Positions 5,317-12,308 of a stretch of DNA of 22,760 nt are shown one piece after another; the stretch's first letter is position 1, and each line of letters starts with the position of its first letter. A model generated the notes under the pieces. It was not told the DNA's origin and made no database searches. It saw only the letters and a list, made by a program, of their open reading frames with translations. The DNA lies in contig USFB01000031.1 in the NCBI GenBank assembly GCA_900553895.1, positions 1 through 22,760 on the forward strand, written 5' to 3'. A program made the position numbers and the translations under genes. Source of the stretch: an uncultured bacterium. GTDB taxonomy: Bacteria; Cyanobacteriota; Vampirovibrionia; Gastranaerophilales; Gastranaerophilaceae.

Positions 5317-6615
5317 ATGAAAAAGATAGCATTAGTAAGTCACGGTTGTGCAAAAAATTTAGTAGATTCGGAATTAATTTTGGGGCTTTTGGCTCAAAAC
5401 GGTTATGAAATTACACTCAATGAAGAAGAAACAGACACTGTAATCGTTAATACATGTTCATTTATTTGTGATGCGGAACGCGAATCAATCCGAACGATAT
5501 TAGAACTTGTTGATGCCGGTAAAAAAGTTATTGTAACAGGTTGTTTGGCTCAAAAACATCCTGAAGAATTGAAAAAAGAAATTCCTGAACTTGCAGGGAT
5601 TGTTGGTGCAACAGACTTTACTAAAATTATCGAAGTTCTTAAAAAGATTGATGGCGAATATGTTTGCGAGGTTAGTGAAAAACCTGATTATATTTATCCT
5701 GAAAATATTGAACGTCAACAAATTACAATGGGCGCAAGTTCTTATATAAAAATTGCTGACGGTTGTAACTATCGTTGCGGTTATTGTATTATTCCATATT
5801 TGCGCGGTGATTATCACTCAAGAAAAATGGAAGACATTATAGAAGAAGCTAAAAAGCTTGTTAAAAAAGGTGTTACTGAAATTATTTTAATAGCACAAGA
5901 TACAACAGGCTATGGCGTTGATTTATACAAAAAACCTATGCTTGCAAAACTTCTTGAAGAATTAAACAAAATCGAAGGTTTAGGCTGGCTTAGAATTATG
6001 TATGCGTATCCAACCCAAATGACAGATGAGCTTTTGGATACAATAGCAAGATTGGATAAAGTGGTTAAGTACGTTGATATACCGTTACAACATTCACATC
6101 CTGAAATGTTAAAAATGATGAATCGTCCTGCTTTCGATTATCGTCCTATGATTGAAAATATCAGAAAACGCATACCAAATGTTTCAATTAGAACTGCATT
6201 TATTGTAGGTTATCCGGGTGAAACAGAAGAACATTTTGAACACTTGTGCGAATTTGTTCGTGATATGAAGTTTGATAGAATGGGTGTGTTTACTTATTCA
6301 AGAGAAAAGGGAACGCCTTCTTATAATATGCCTAACAGAGTTGGTGCAAGGATTGCAAAACAGCGTTATAAAAAACTTATGGAAATTCAACAGGGGATTT
6401 CGATTGAGCGTAACAGAAGTTTTATTGGTAAAACTATTCCTTGTATAATCGAATGTTATGCAGATAATGGAGAAATCGTAGCACGTTCTCAATATGATGC
6501 GCCGGAAATTGATGGTGTTGTAAATATCAAAACTGATAAACAAGTTGTACCTGGTGATATTGAGATGGTTAAAATTATTGATGCTACTGAATATGATTTG
6601 GTTGGAGAAATGTAA
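5317..6615 (+). CDS. rimO: Ribosomal protein S12 methylthiotransferase RimO
   Basis: This 432-aa protein is a radical SAM methylthiotransferase that adds a methylthio group to the conserved aspartate of ribosomal protein S12. The N-terminal UPF0004 domain carries Cys11 (HGCAKNLVDSE), Cys47 (NTCSF) and Cys76 (TGCLAQ), ligands of one 4Fe-4S cluster. The radical SAM motif DGCNYRCGYC supplies Cys150, Cys154 and Cys157 for the second. A TRAM domain is expected at the C-terminus (about 370-432). The HGCAKNLVDSE opening separates RimO from MiaB, and length is typical. It is monocistronic, divergent from the Xer gene and convergent with adk across a shared terminator. The start has no Shine-Dalgarno sequence and is probably leaderless. 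Confidence 0.96.
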   Translation: MKKIALVSHGCAKNLVDSELILGLLAQNGYEITLNEEETDTVIVNTCSFICDAERESIRTILELVDAGKKVIVTGCLAQKHPEELKKEIPELAGIVGATDFTKIIEVLKKIDGEYVCEVSEKPDYIYPENIERQQITMGASSYIKIADGCNYRCGYCIIPYLRGDYHSRKMEDIIEEAKKLVKKGVTEIILIAQDTTGYGVDLYKKPMLAKLLEELNKIEGLGWLRIMYAYPTQMTDELLDTIARLDKVVKYVDIPLQHSHPEMLKMMNRPAFDYRPMIENIRKRIPNVSIRTAFIVGYPGETEEHFEHLCEFVRDMKFDRMGVFTYSREKGTPSYNMPNRVGARIAKQRYKKLMEIQQGISIERNRSFIGKTIPCIIECYADNGEIVARSQYDAPEIDGVVNIKTDKQVVPGDIEMVKIIDATEYDLVGEM

Positions 6616-6632
6616 TTAGTTTTTAATAATAC

Positions 6633-6664
6633 AAAAAAAGAGAACGCATACACGTTCTCTTTTT
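6633..6664. terminator. Bidirectional terminator between rimO and adk
   Basis: The stem AGAGAACG/CGTTCTCT (6639-6646 with 6653-6660) is flanked by an A run on the left and a T run on the right, so it can end both convergent transcripts. Confidence 0.9.
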
Positions 6665-6684
6665 ATCTATAAAAATATTTTCAA

Positions 6685-7341
6685 CTAAGCATTAACAACT
6701 TTTAAAAGTCTTTCCCAAACTTCATCAATTGAACCGTTTGCATCAATTTTATAAAGAACGCCTTTGTCTTCATAGAATTTAACTAGCGGAGCTGTTTCAT
6801 TGAAATAAGTTTCAAAACGCAATTTTGCTGTTTCTTCGTTATCATCTGCTCTTGTTTTCAAATCAACGTTACATTTGTCGCATTTGCCTGCAACTTTTGA
6901 AGGTTTGAATTTTTTGTTATAAATTTCACCGCAAACAGGGCAAGATTCACGATAAATAATTCTTTCGATAAGGATTTGAGTATCAATATCAAAATAGATA
7001 GCTTTGAATGAAGCTTCTTCTTTATCAACACTCTTATTGATTTCTTCAAGCATTTTTGCTTGTTCTAAGCTTCTTGGATAACCGTCTAAAACATATCCGT
7101 TTTCGCAATCTTTTTCAGCCAATCTTTTAGCAATAATTCTGCCTACCAATTCAGCAGGAACAAGTTGACCTTTATCAATAAAAGATTTAGCAATTTTGCC
7201 TTCTTCTGATTCTTTAGAAATTTCTGCTCTTAAAAGAGAACCTGTATCAACATGAGGAAATCCTAAAAATTCAGATAATCTATTTGTTTGAGTACCTTTT
7301 CCACAAGCCGGTGGTCCAAGAAAAATTAATTCTTTTTTCAT
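6685..7341 (-). CDS. adk: Adenylate kinase, zinc-LID form
   Basis: This 218-aa enzyme converts ATP and AMP to two ADP. The P loop is GPPACGKGTQ (residues 9-18), followed by DTGSLLR (AMP site), DGYPRSLEQA (86-95) and a long LID with four cysteines, Cys134, Cys137, Cys154 and Cys157 (CPVC and CDKC), that should hold structural zinc. The P loop has Cys where Ala or Ser is usual (PPACGKG); this is conservative. Length is normal for a long-LID adenylate kinase. A GGAG lies just before the ATG. In many bacteria adk sits with map and secY in the ribosomal protein cluster. Here adk stands alone and map is about 14 kb away. Confidence 0.97.
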   Translation of the reverse strand: MKKELIFLGPPACGKGTQTNRLSEFLGFPHVDTGSLLRAEISKESEEGKIAKSFIDKGQLVPAELVGRIIAKRLAEKDCENGYVLDGYPRSLEQAKMLEEINKSVDKEEASFKAIYFDIDTQILIERIIYRESCPVCGEIYNKKFKPSKVAGKCDKCNVDLKTRADDNEETAKLRFETYFNETAPLVKFYEDKGVLYKIDANGSIDEVWERLLKVVNA

Positions 7342-7361
7342 AACTTTCTCCTTCTTTCCTA

Positions 7362-7389
7362 ATTATAAAACTAAAAAGAACTTGTGCAA
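7362..7389 (-). promoter_or_regulatory. adk promoter
   Basis: On the minus strand TTGCAC (7384-7389), a 16-bp spacer and a perfect TATAAT (7362-7367). Expected start near 7355, giving a leader of about 14 nt that contains the GGAG. Confidence 0.65.
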
Positions 7390-7435
7390 CTTTAGAGCGA
7401 AGGAAAATAGTTTGTCATTTTATAAAACCGAAGAT

Positions 7436-7543
7436 GGTGACTCTGCCGAAGCAAAGGTGACTTAATGTCACGTTTGCTGAGAGGTAAGAATACATTCAAG
7501 TGAAGCTTGGCGGGTTTGATTCCCGCATAATTTTTGAATTGAT
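7436..7543 (+). other. Structured intergenic stretch, possible small RNA with terminator
   Basis: A long hairpin pairs GCAAA-g-GTGAC (7451-7461) with GTCAC-g-TTTGC (7467-7477), enclosed by CTCT (7441-7444) with AGAG (7480-7483). Farther on, GCGGG-TTTGATT-CCCGC is a strong hairpin followed by ATAATTTTTG, which fits an intrinsic terminator on the plus strand. GGTGACT occurs twice, 20 bp apart. No reading frame fits, and no clear plus-strand promoter is seen. It matches no RNA family I can name. It lies between the tmRNA 3' end and the adk promoter, so it is not in the adk leader. Confidence 0.4.
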
Positions 7544-7554
7544 AACAAATAAAC

Positions 7555-7944
7555 TGGAGATGGTGGGAGTCGAACCCACGTCCATCGTGGATAAAAACTG
7601 ATGTCTACGAGTGTAGTAATTTATTAGCTTAACTTAATAAGGAAAATTACAAAACCTGAATTAAGTCAAAGACTTTTTGCGGAAGCCTAACCTTCAATGG
7701 GAAAACTTGATGTGCATACCATCATTTGCACACTGCATCTTGCATGTTTTCATCTAATTAAACGGCAAGCTGGTTAAATTAGAGGGATGCGCTACCAATT
7801 AAGCAGCAAGCTTTTGAGCTCTGAAAGCATCTAATGAAACAACTTTGTTGTCATTTAATTTGTTTTGCTCGTTGATAAACGGGAACAGCGCCCGTACTCG
7901 CAACCAGGATCTACCGATCACGGCGTCAAAACCAGTACATCCCC
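7555..7944 (-). ncRNA. ssrA: tmRNA (ssrA)
   Basis: About 390 nt on the minus strand. The 5' acceptor strand GGGGATG (7944-7938) pairs with CATCTCC (7562-7556, one G-U). The T arm ACGTGGG-TTCGACT-CCCAC is canonical, and the 5' end continues TACTGGTTTTGACGCC, the usual tmRNA opening. An ACGGG/CCCGT hairpin fits the first pseudoknot. The tag frame ends NDNKVVSLDAFRAQKLAA followed by TAA (stop at 7799-7801); the resume codon is uncertain. tmRNA frees stalled ribosomes and tags the nascent chain for proteolysis, helped by SmpB. CCA is not encoded, unlike the tRNA at position 1. The 5' end is duplicated upstream (see 8081-8109). Confidence 0.95.
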
Positions 7945-7950
7945 ATGTAT
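7922..7950. repeat. 29-bp direct repeat, copy A (tmRNA 5' end)
   Basis: Identical to 8081-8109. It covers about 6 nt of leader and the first 23 nt of the mature tmRNA. This copy is continuous with the rest of ssrA. Confidence 0.95.
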
Positions 7951-8080
7951 TGTAACTTAAGGATGAACGGCTCCGCTCGAAAAACCTGCTCGTATTGCTA
8001 AACGCAACACGACACCGTTTTTCTCGACTCCACCTCAAATGCTTACGCATTTTCGGCTTGCCCCTTGTCCTCGCCGGACG
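7951..8080. other. 130-bp hairpin-rich insert upstream of tmRNA
   Basis: It lies between the two copies of the 29-bp repeat and is visibly more GC-rich than its surroundings. Three hairpins fill it: GAAAAAC/GTTTTTC (7979-7985 with 8017-8023) enclosing CGTATTGC/GCAACACG (7991-7998 with 8004-8011), AAATGC/GCATTT (8037-8042 with 8047-8052), and GTCC/GGAC (8067-8070 with 8076-8079). The inner stem has a C-A mismatch on the plus strand but a G-U pair on the minus strand, so the minus strand is the better RNA. There is no coding frame that looks real and no resemblance to the tmRNA interior. It may be a small mobile element with a target duplication. Confidence 0.7.
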
Positions 8081-8109
8081 GGCGTCAAAACCAGTACATC
8101 CCCATGTAT
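8081..8109. repeat. 29-bp direct repeat, copy B (orphan tmRNA 5' end)
   Basis: Identical to 7922-7950, starting 159 bp farther upstream of ssrA. It includes the full acceptor strand GGGGATG, so in a long precursor it could pair with the tmRNA 3' end as well as copy A can. Confidence 0.95.
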
Positions 8110-8135
8110 AAATTTCTATCAATGTTCGTAAATAC

Positions 8136-8164
8136 AGTATAAGTTATATAGAACCTTTTTTCAA
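8136..8164 (-). promoter_or_regulatory. ssrA promoter
   Basis: Minus strand TTGAAA (8159-8164), a 17-bp spacer and TATACT (8136-8141). Start expected near 8129, only 26 nt before the orphan 5' end (copy B) but 185 nt before the mature tmRNA. A weaker TACAAT lies inside the insert just before copy A without a good -35. Confidence 0.7.
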
Positions 8165-8168
8165 GCAC

Positions 8169-8903
8169 CTATAAACGAATAGTTCTAAATATTGTAGAAT
8201 ATTTGTGCGAACCATAATAAATAATTATTGAAACAAAATAATTTTCTAAGTCATTAACTTCCAAATAAGACTGGACAGGAGTTTTTCTCTTTGTGCTTTT
8301 AAAGTTTCCGATAAAATCTAAAAATCCCATGTGTATTTTTTGTGCAGTTGTATATTTAGGCTTTGGAATATGGTCATTATAGAAAGTTTCGGGAGTGTAA
8401 TCTCTTTCGTAGACAGGTATAATGTGTTTTACAGTTCCATTTTGTTTAAACAGCATAAACCAGTTGCCGTTGTGCTCTCTTGGTGTCAATAAGTAATACC
8501 CCGGTTCAATTGTTATATTTTTAAAATATAGTGGCGAATTTAATCTGAATAACGGATAAACAGACCAAGATGTGTCTTTCATATCGTAATATTGGTCAGG
8601 GTCGATATCATGAAGGTATGAAAAAGTAGGTACGTCTAAATCGTTATAAATTTGCGCATAGTCTTTTGTAGCTTTAGTTCTTGTTGGCGGAATAATTACT
8701 TCATTTTCGCTATAAGATGGATTAGATGCTTCTTGTTGTTGCGCAGGCGGTGTAAAATCTTCATCTTCTTCCAGGCTGTTTGGGTCAATGTCATCATAGA
8801 AACCTTTTGGTGTTCCGACATAAACTCCGTTTGTGTTATCGTCAGCAAAAGTTGGAACACAAAGCAATAGGCAAGCTAAAATTAATAATCTTCTTTTAAA
8901 CAT
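8169..8903 (-). CDS. Exported protein of unknown function
   Basis: This 244-aa protein has a signal peptide (MFKRR, hydrophobic 6-16, likely cleavage after TFA at 20). A low-complexity acidic and proline-rich linker covers about 21-80. The rest is a domain of about 160 residues with many aromatic residues (LFRLNSPLYFKNITIEPGYYLLTP, NGNWFMLFKQNGTVKHIIPVY). No lipobox, no transmembrane helix after the signal and no catalytic motif are seen. I do not recognise the family; it may be specific to this lineage. There is no Shine-Dalgarno sequence. TTGATT, a 16-bp spacer and TAAAAT stand 6 nt before the ATG, so it may be leaderless, though AT-richness weakens this. It ends 5 nt from the ssrA -35 box and diverges from clpB. 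Confidence 0.75.
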   Translation of the reverse strand: MFKRRLLILACLLLCVPTFADDNTNGVYVGTPKGFYDDIDPNSLEEDEDFTPPAQQQEASNPSYSENEVIIPPTRTKATKDYAQIYNDLDVPTFSYLHDIDPDQYYDMKDTSWSVYPLFRLNSPLYFKNITIEPGYYLLTPREHNGNWFMLFKQNGTVKHIIPVYERDYTPETFYNDHIPKPKYTTAQKIHMGFLDFIGNFKSTKRKTPVQSYLEVNDLENYFVSIIIYYGSHKYSTIFRTIRL

Positions 8904-9000
8904 ATTTTTATTTTAATGGATTTATAATGAAAATCAAGTTTTTCTATTTAATAATGCCTTATTCTGCAAGGGATGTTTAGCTGTATATCGAGAACAAAGG

Positions 9001-9029
9001 TTGTCAAATAATTAATTAAAGATTAATAA
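9001..9029 (+). promoter_or_regulatory. Probable clpB promoter
   Basis: TTGTCA (9001-9006), a 17-bp spacer and TAATAA (9024-9029). A TATAAT at 9059-9064 is too close to the GGAG at 9070-9073 to leave a usable leader. No CIRCE-type inverted repeat is present. Confidence 0.45.
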
Positions 9030-9082
9030 ACCTTGATTTTTTCAAAAAAGAATTAAAATATAATTATACGGAGTAAGATATT

Positions 9083-11677
9083 ATGATTGATTTTGAAAAA
9101 TTTACAAACTATTCTCAAGAAATAATTTTTGCAGCAAATGCCAAAAAAGATTTCTATAAGAATTCGGAAGTTCAACCCGAACACATAATTATGGCTATGA
9201 TTGAAGATAAAGGAATCGCGAAGGATTATCTTCAAGAACTTAAGCTTTTAAATCAAAACTTTATTAATGCTATCGTAGCTAAAATTAAAGAATATCCGAC
9301 AATTTCTGGTGTAAGTGCATCTCAACAAGTATTTTTATCTCGTGATACAAATGCTTTATTGGAAATCGCAACTCAAGAAGCCGAAAGCTTGAAGGATGAT
9401 TTTATCGGAATTGAATGTATATTAATCGCGATGACAAAATTGGAAAATTCTTTTATAAAAGATTTGTTGAAACGCAATGGTGTTGATACAAATTCAATTT
9501 TGAACGCAATGAAAAAAATAAGAGGTAATAAAAAAGTGGATAATAAAAATGCAGAAGAAAATATGAAGGCTCTTGAAAAATATTCAACTGACCTTACGGA
9601 ACGTGCAAGAAAAGGCAAACTGGACCCTGTAATCGGACGTGATGAAGAGGTTAGAAGAATTATTCAAGTCTTAAACAGAAGAACAAAAAACAACCCTGTT
9701 TTAATCGGTGAACCCGGAGTTGGTAAAACAGCAATTGTTGAAGGTTTAGCACAAAGAATAATCAGAGGTGATGTTCCTGAAAGCTTGAAAGATGTTAAAC
9801 TAATATCTTTGGACTTAGGTGCATTGGTTGCGGGTGCAAAATTCAGAGGTGAATTTGAAGAACGTTTGAAAGCCGTACTAAAGGAAGTTCAAGAATCAAA
9901 CGGTGAAATCGTTATGTTTATTGATGAATTGCATACGGTAGTAGGCGCAGGCGCAACAGAAGGTTCTATGGATGCAGGTAATTTGTTAAAACCAATGCTT
10001 GCAAGAGGTGAATTAAGAACAATCGGTGCTACAACAATTAATGAATATCGTAAGTATATCGAAAAAGACCCTGCTCTTGAACGTCGTTTTCAACCTGTTA
10101 TGGTTGATGAACCGTCTGTTGAAGATACAATTTCTATCTTGAGAGGTTTGAAAGAAAAATACGAAGTTCACCACGGAGTTAGAATTCTTGATAGCGCGTT
10201 AATTGCAGCGGCACAACTTTCTGACAGATATATTACAGACAGATTTTTACCTGATAAAGCAATTGATTTGATTGATGAAGCTGCATCAGCTCTTCGTATT
10301 GAAATTGATTCAATGCCTGAAGAAATTGATGTTATGATGCGTCAAAAAATTCAACTTGAAATCGAAAGAGAAGCTTTGAAGAAAGAAACTTCTCCTGAAA
10401 GTATTGCTAAGATTGATAAATTGACTTCTGAAATTGATGAATTGGAAGGTAAAATTTCTAAATTAAAAGCTCAATGGGAAATCGAAAAAAATTCAATTCA
10501 AGGTGAAGCAGGAATTAAAGATGAAATCGACAAGGTTAAAACGAAGATTGCAGAAGCTGAACGTAACACAGATTTACAAACAGCAGCAGAACTTAAGTAT
10601 GGCAAGTTGATGGAATTGGAAAAGAAGCTTCAATCAATTCAAGGTAAAGAAAAAAATGAAAATAAACTTCTTAAAGAAGAAATTGACGGTGATGATATCG
10701 CAGAAATCGTAAGTAAATGGACTGGTGTTCCGGTAAACAGACTTATGGAATCTGAAATGCAAAAACTTTTAAGAATGGAAGATGTTTTGCACAAACGTTT
10801 AATAGGTCAAGAGGAAGCTGTTAATACAGTTTCTGATGCAATCAGACGTGCTCGTTCAGGCTTGAAAGACCCTAAACGTCCAATCGGTACGTTTATATTC
10901 TTAGGTCCGACAGGCGTTGGTAAAACAGAACTTGCTAAAACTCTTGCAGAATTCTTGTTTAATGATGAAGATGCGATTATCAGAATTGATATGTCTGAAT
11001 ATATGGAAAAACATAACGTTGCAAGATTAGTTGGTGCACCTCCGGGATACGTTGGTTACGAAGAAGGCGGACAATTAACCGAAGCTGTTAGACGTAAACC
11101 TTATTCAGTAGTATTGTTTGATGAAATCGAAAAAGCACATCCTGATGTATTCAATTTGATGTTGCAAATCTTTGATGATGGTCGTTTGACGGATTCTAAA
11201 GGCAGAACGGTTGACTTTAAAAATACCGTAATCATTATGACAAGTAATATCGGTAGTGAAATCATTTTGGAAGATTCTATCAACAATGCAGGTAAAGCAA
11301 ACTTTGACGAAACAAAAGAAAAAGTTATGGCTGTAATGAGAGAACGTTTCAAACCTGAATTTTTAAACAGAGTTGATGAAACAATCTTCTTTAAAGCATT
11401 GTCATTACAACAATTGTCTGCAATAGTTGATATTCAAATGAATCATTTGAGAGATTTATTGGCTCAACAAAATATTTCATTTAAAATTACTGATGAAGCG
11501 AAAGAATTGCTTGCAAGACGTGGCTTTAACCCTATTTATGGTGCTAGACCATTGAAGAGGGTAATAAGACAAATGGTTGAAAACCCATTATCTAAGTTGT
11601 TATTGGCTCAAAAATTCATTGACGGCGATACGATTAAGATTGGCGTTAAGGATGATGAGATTGAATTTAGCAAGTAA
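9083..11677 (+). CDS. clpB: Disaggregase ClpB (Hsp100)
   Basis: This 864-aa AAA+ chaperone rescues aggregated proteins with DnaK. It has a Clp N domain (about 1-145) and a first ATPase with Walker A GEPGVGKT (209-216) and Walker B VMFIDELH (about 276). A long middle domain (about 395-530, LQLEIEREALKKE-like coiled coil, LKAQWEIEK) is present. The second ATPase has Walker A GPTGVGKT (608-615), Walker B VVLFDEIEKAHPDV and the sensor region ending GARPLKRVIRQ. The long middle domain and the absence of a UVR motif separate it from ClpC. No ClpP-binding loop motif was recognised. A GGAG lies 9 nt before the ATG. It is monocistronic, ending at its own terminator. Confidence 0.96.
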   Translation: MIDFEKFTNYSQEIIFAANAKKDFYKNSEVQPEHIIMAMIEDKGIAKDYLQELKLLNQNFINAIVAKIKEYPTISGVSASQQVFLSRDTNALLEIATQEAESLKDDFIGIECILIAMTKLENSFIKDLLKRNGVDTNSILNAMKKIRGNKKVDNKNAEENMKALEKYSTDLTERARKGKLDPVIGRDEEVRRIIQVLNRRTKNNPVLIGEPGVGKTAIVEGLAQRIIRGDVPESLKDVKLISLDLGALVAGAKFRGEFEERLKAVLKEVQESNGEIVMFIDELHTVVGAGATEGSMDAGNLLKPMLARGELRTIGATTINEYRKYIEKDPALERRFQPVMVDEPSVEDTISILRGLKEKYEVHHGVRILDSALIAAAQLSDRYITDRFLPDKAIDLIDEAASALRIEIDSMPEEIDVMMRQKIQLEIEREALKKETSPESIAKIDKLTSEIDELEGKISKLKAQWEIEKNSIQGEAGIKDEIDKVKTKIAEAERNTDLQTAAELKYGKLMELEKKLQSIQGKEKNENKLLKEEIDGDDIAEIVSKWTGVPVNRLMESEMQKLLRMEDVLHKRLIGQEEAVNTVSDAIRRARSGLKDPKRPIGTFIFLGPTGVGKTELAKTLAEFLFNDEDAIIRIDMSEYMEKHNVARLVGAPPGYVGYEEGGQLTEAVRRKPYSVVLFDEIEKAHPDVFNLMLQIFDDGRLTDSKGRTVDFKNTVIIMTSNIGSEIILEDSINNAGKANFDETKEKVMAVMRERFKPEFLNRVDETIFFKALSLQQLSAIVDIQMNHLRDLLAQQNISFKITDEAKELLARRGFNPIYGARPLKRVIRQMVENPLSKLLLAQKFIDGDTIKIGVKDDEIEFSK

Positions 11678-11690
11678 TTAAATTATACAT

Positions 11691-11720
11691 AAAGGATGCT
11701 CAAAACTAGGGCATCCTTTT
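11691..11720. terminator. Terminator after clpB
   Basis: The stem AAAGGATGC/GCATCCTTT (11691-11699 with 11711-11719) ends in four T residues. It can also serve the convergent gene at 11750-12091. Confidence 0.8.
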
Positions 11721-11749
11721 GTAATTAATAAACTAAGCCATTTAAGCCA

Positions 11750-12091
11750 TTATTTTGAATTTTCAACATTGTTTTTGGCATTATTCTCTGCCCTTAAACC
11801 TTCAATTACATCTGCCGTTGTTATAAAATCCTCAACTTTTTGATATACGGCTTCCGGTAAAACTTTTTTTAGCGTATCTAGAAATTTGTTTCTTTCTTTG
11901 GCATTTAATTCACCATTGCCAACTTCTTTCCCGTTGGCATCAGTTTTGCCTTCCGTATCACATTGTTTAAAGATTGATGCAATTGTTTGTGAATCTTTCG
12001 CATTAATTTGCACATTTCCATCTTTAAAAAATTGTTGCATGCCTTGCATGTTTGCTTTCAAATTTGTGTAATCAGGAATACTATTACCCAT
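11750..12091 (-). CDS. Small EF-hand-like protein of unknown function
   Basis: This 113-aa soluble protein has no signal peptide. Residues 45-66 (from CDTEGKTD to GNGELNAKE) look like an EF-hand calcium loop, with the usual DxNxDGxLxxxE spread by about eight extra residues. The flanking helices IASIFKQ and RNKFLDTLKKVL fit the E and F helices. The family is not otherwise recognised. AGGAG stands just before the ATG. It is monocistronic, convergent with clpB and divergent from punA. Calcium binding is inference, since the insertion may break the loop. Confidence 0.7.
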   Translation of the reverse strand: MGNSIPDYTNLKANMQGMQQFFKDGNVQINAKDSQTIASIFKQCDTEGKTDANGKEVGNGELNAKERNKFLDTLKKVLPEAVYQKVEDFITTADVIEGLRAENNAKNNVENSK

Positions 12092-12308
12092 CTATATTTT
12101 CTCCTATATTTGTACAACCATCATGATTAACGGCAGATTTTTGAAAAACTTTAGAGTTTTTATCTAAATCTTTACAAATCGTTACAACAAAACTTGGAAT
12201 TCAGTCAGAGTGCAGACAAAACATTGATAAGTTTTGTAAACATTATGCCTTAAATCCTGCAAGCTCCTGCATGTTTGTTATAAGATAACATACGGGAGAT
12301 TTAGTGTG
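12092..12308. other. Intergenic region between divergent genes
   Basis: Control region for the gene at 11750-12091 and for punA. It holds an AT-rich inverted repeat AAAAACT-TTAG-AGTTTTT near 12145 and a TATAAG before punA. No RNA gene was seen. Confidence 0.4.

Noticed and set aside
7436..7543. Lysine, glycine or fluoride riboswitch, or a tRNA-like RNA
   Set aside because: Short words (GCCGAAGC, GATGG, a T-arm-like GCGGGTTTGATTCCCGC) recall these RNAs, but the remaining conserved elements and acceptor pairing are missing. No plus-strand gene follows.
7799..8122. A 107-codon open frame on the minus strand
   Set aside because: It runs through the tmRNA tag, the tmRNA 5' end and the duplicated repeat. 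The repeated peptide TWGCTGFDA is just the translated 29-bp repeat.
8904..9082. CIRCE or other heat-shock operator before clpB
   Set aside because: No TTAGCACTC-N9-GAGTGCTAA-like repeat is present.
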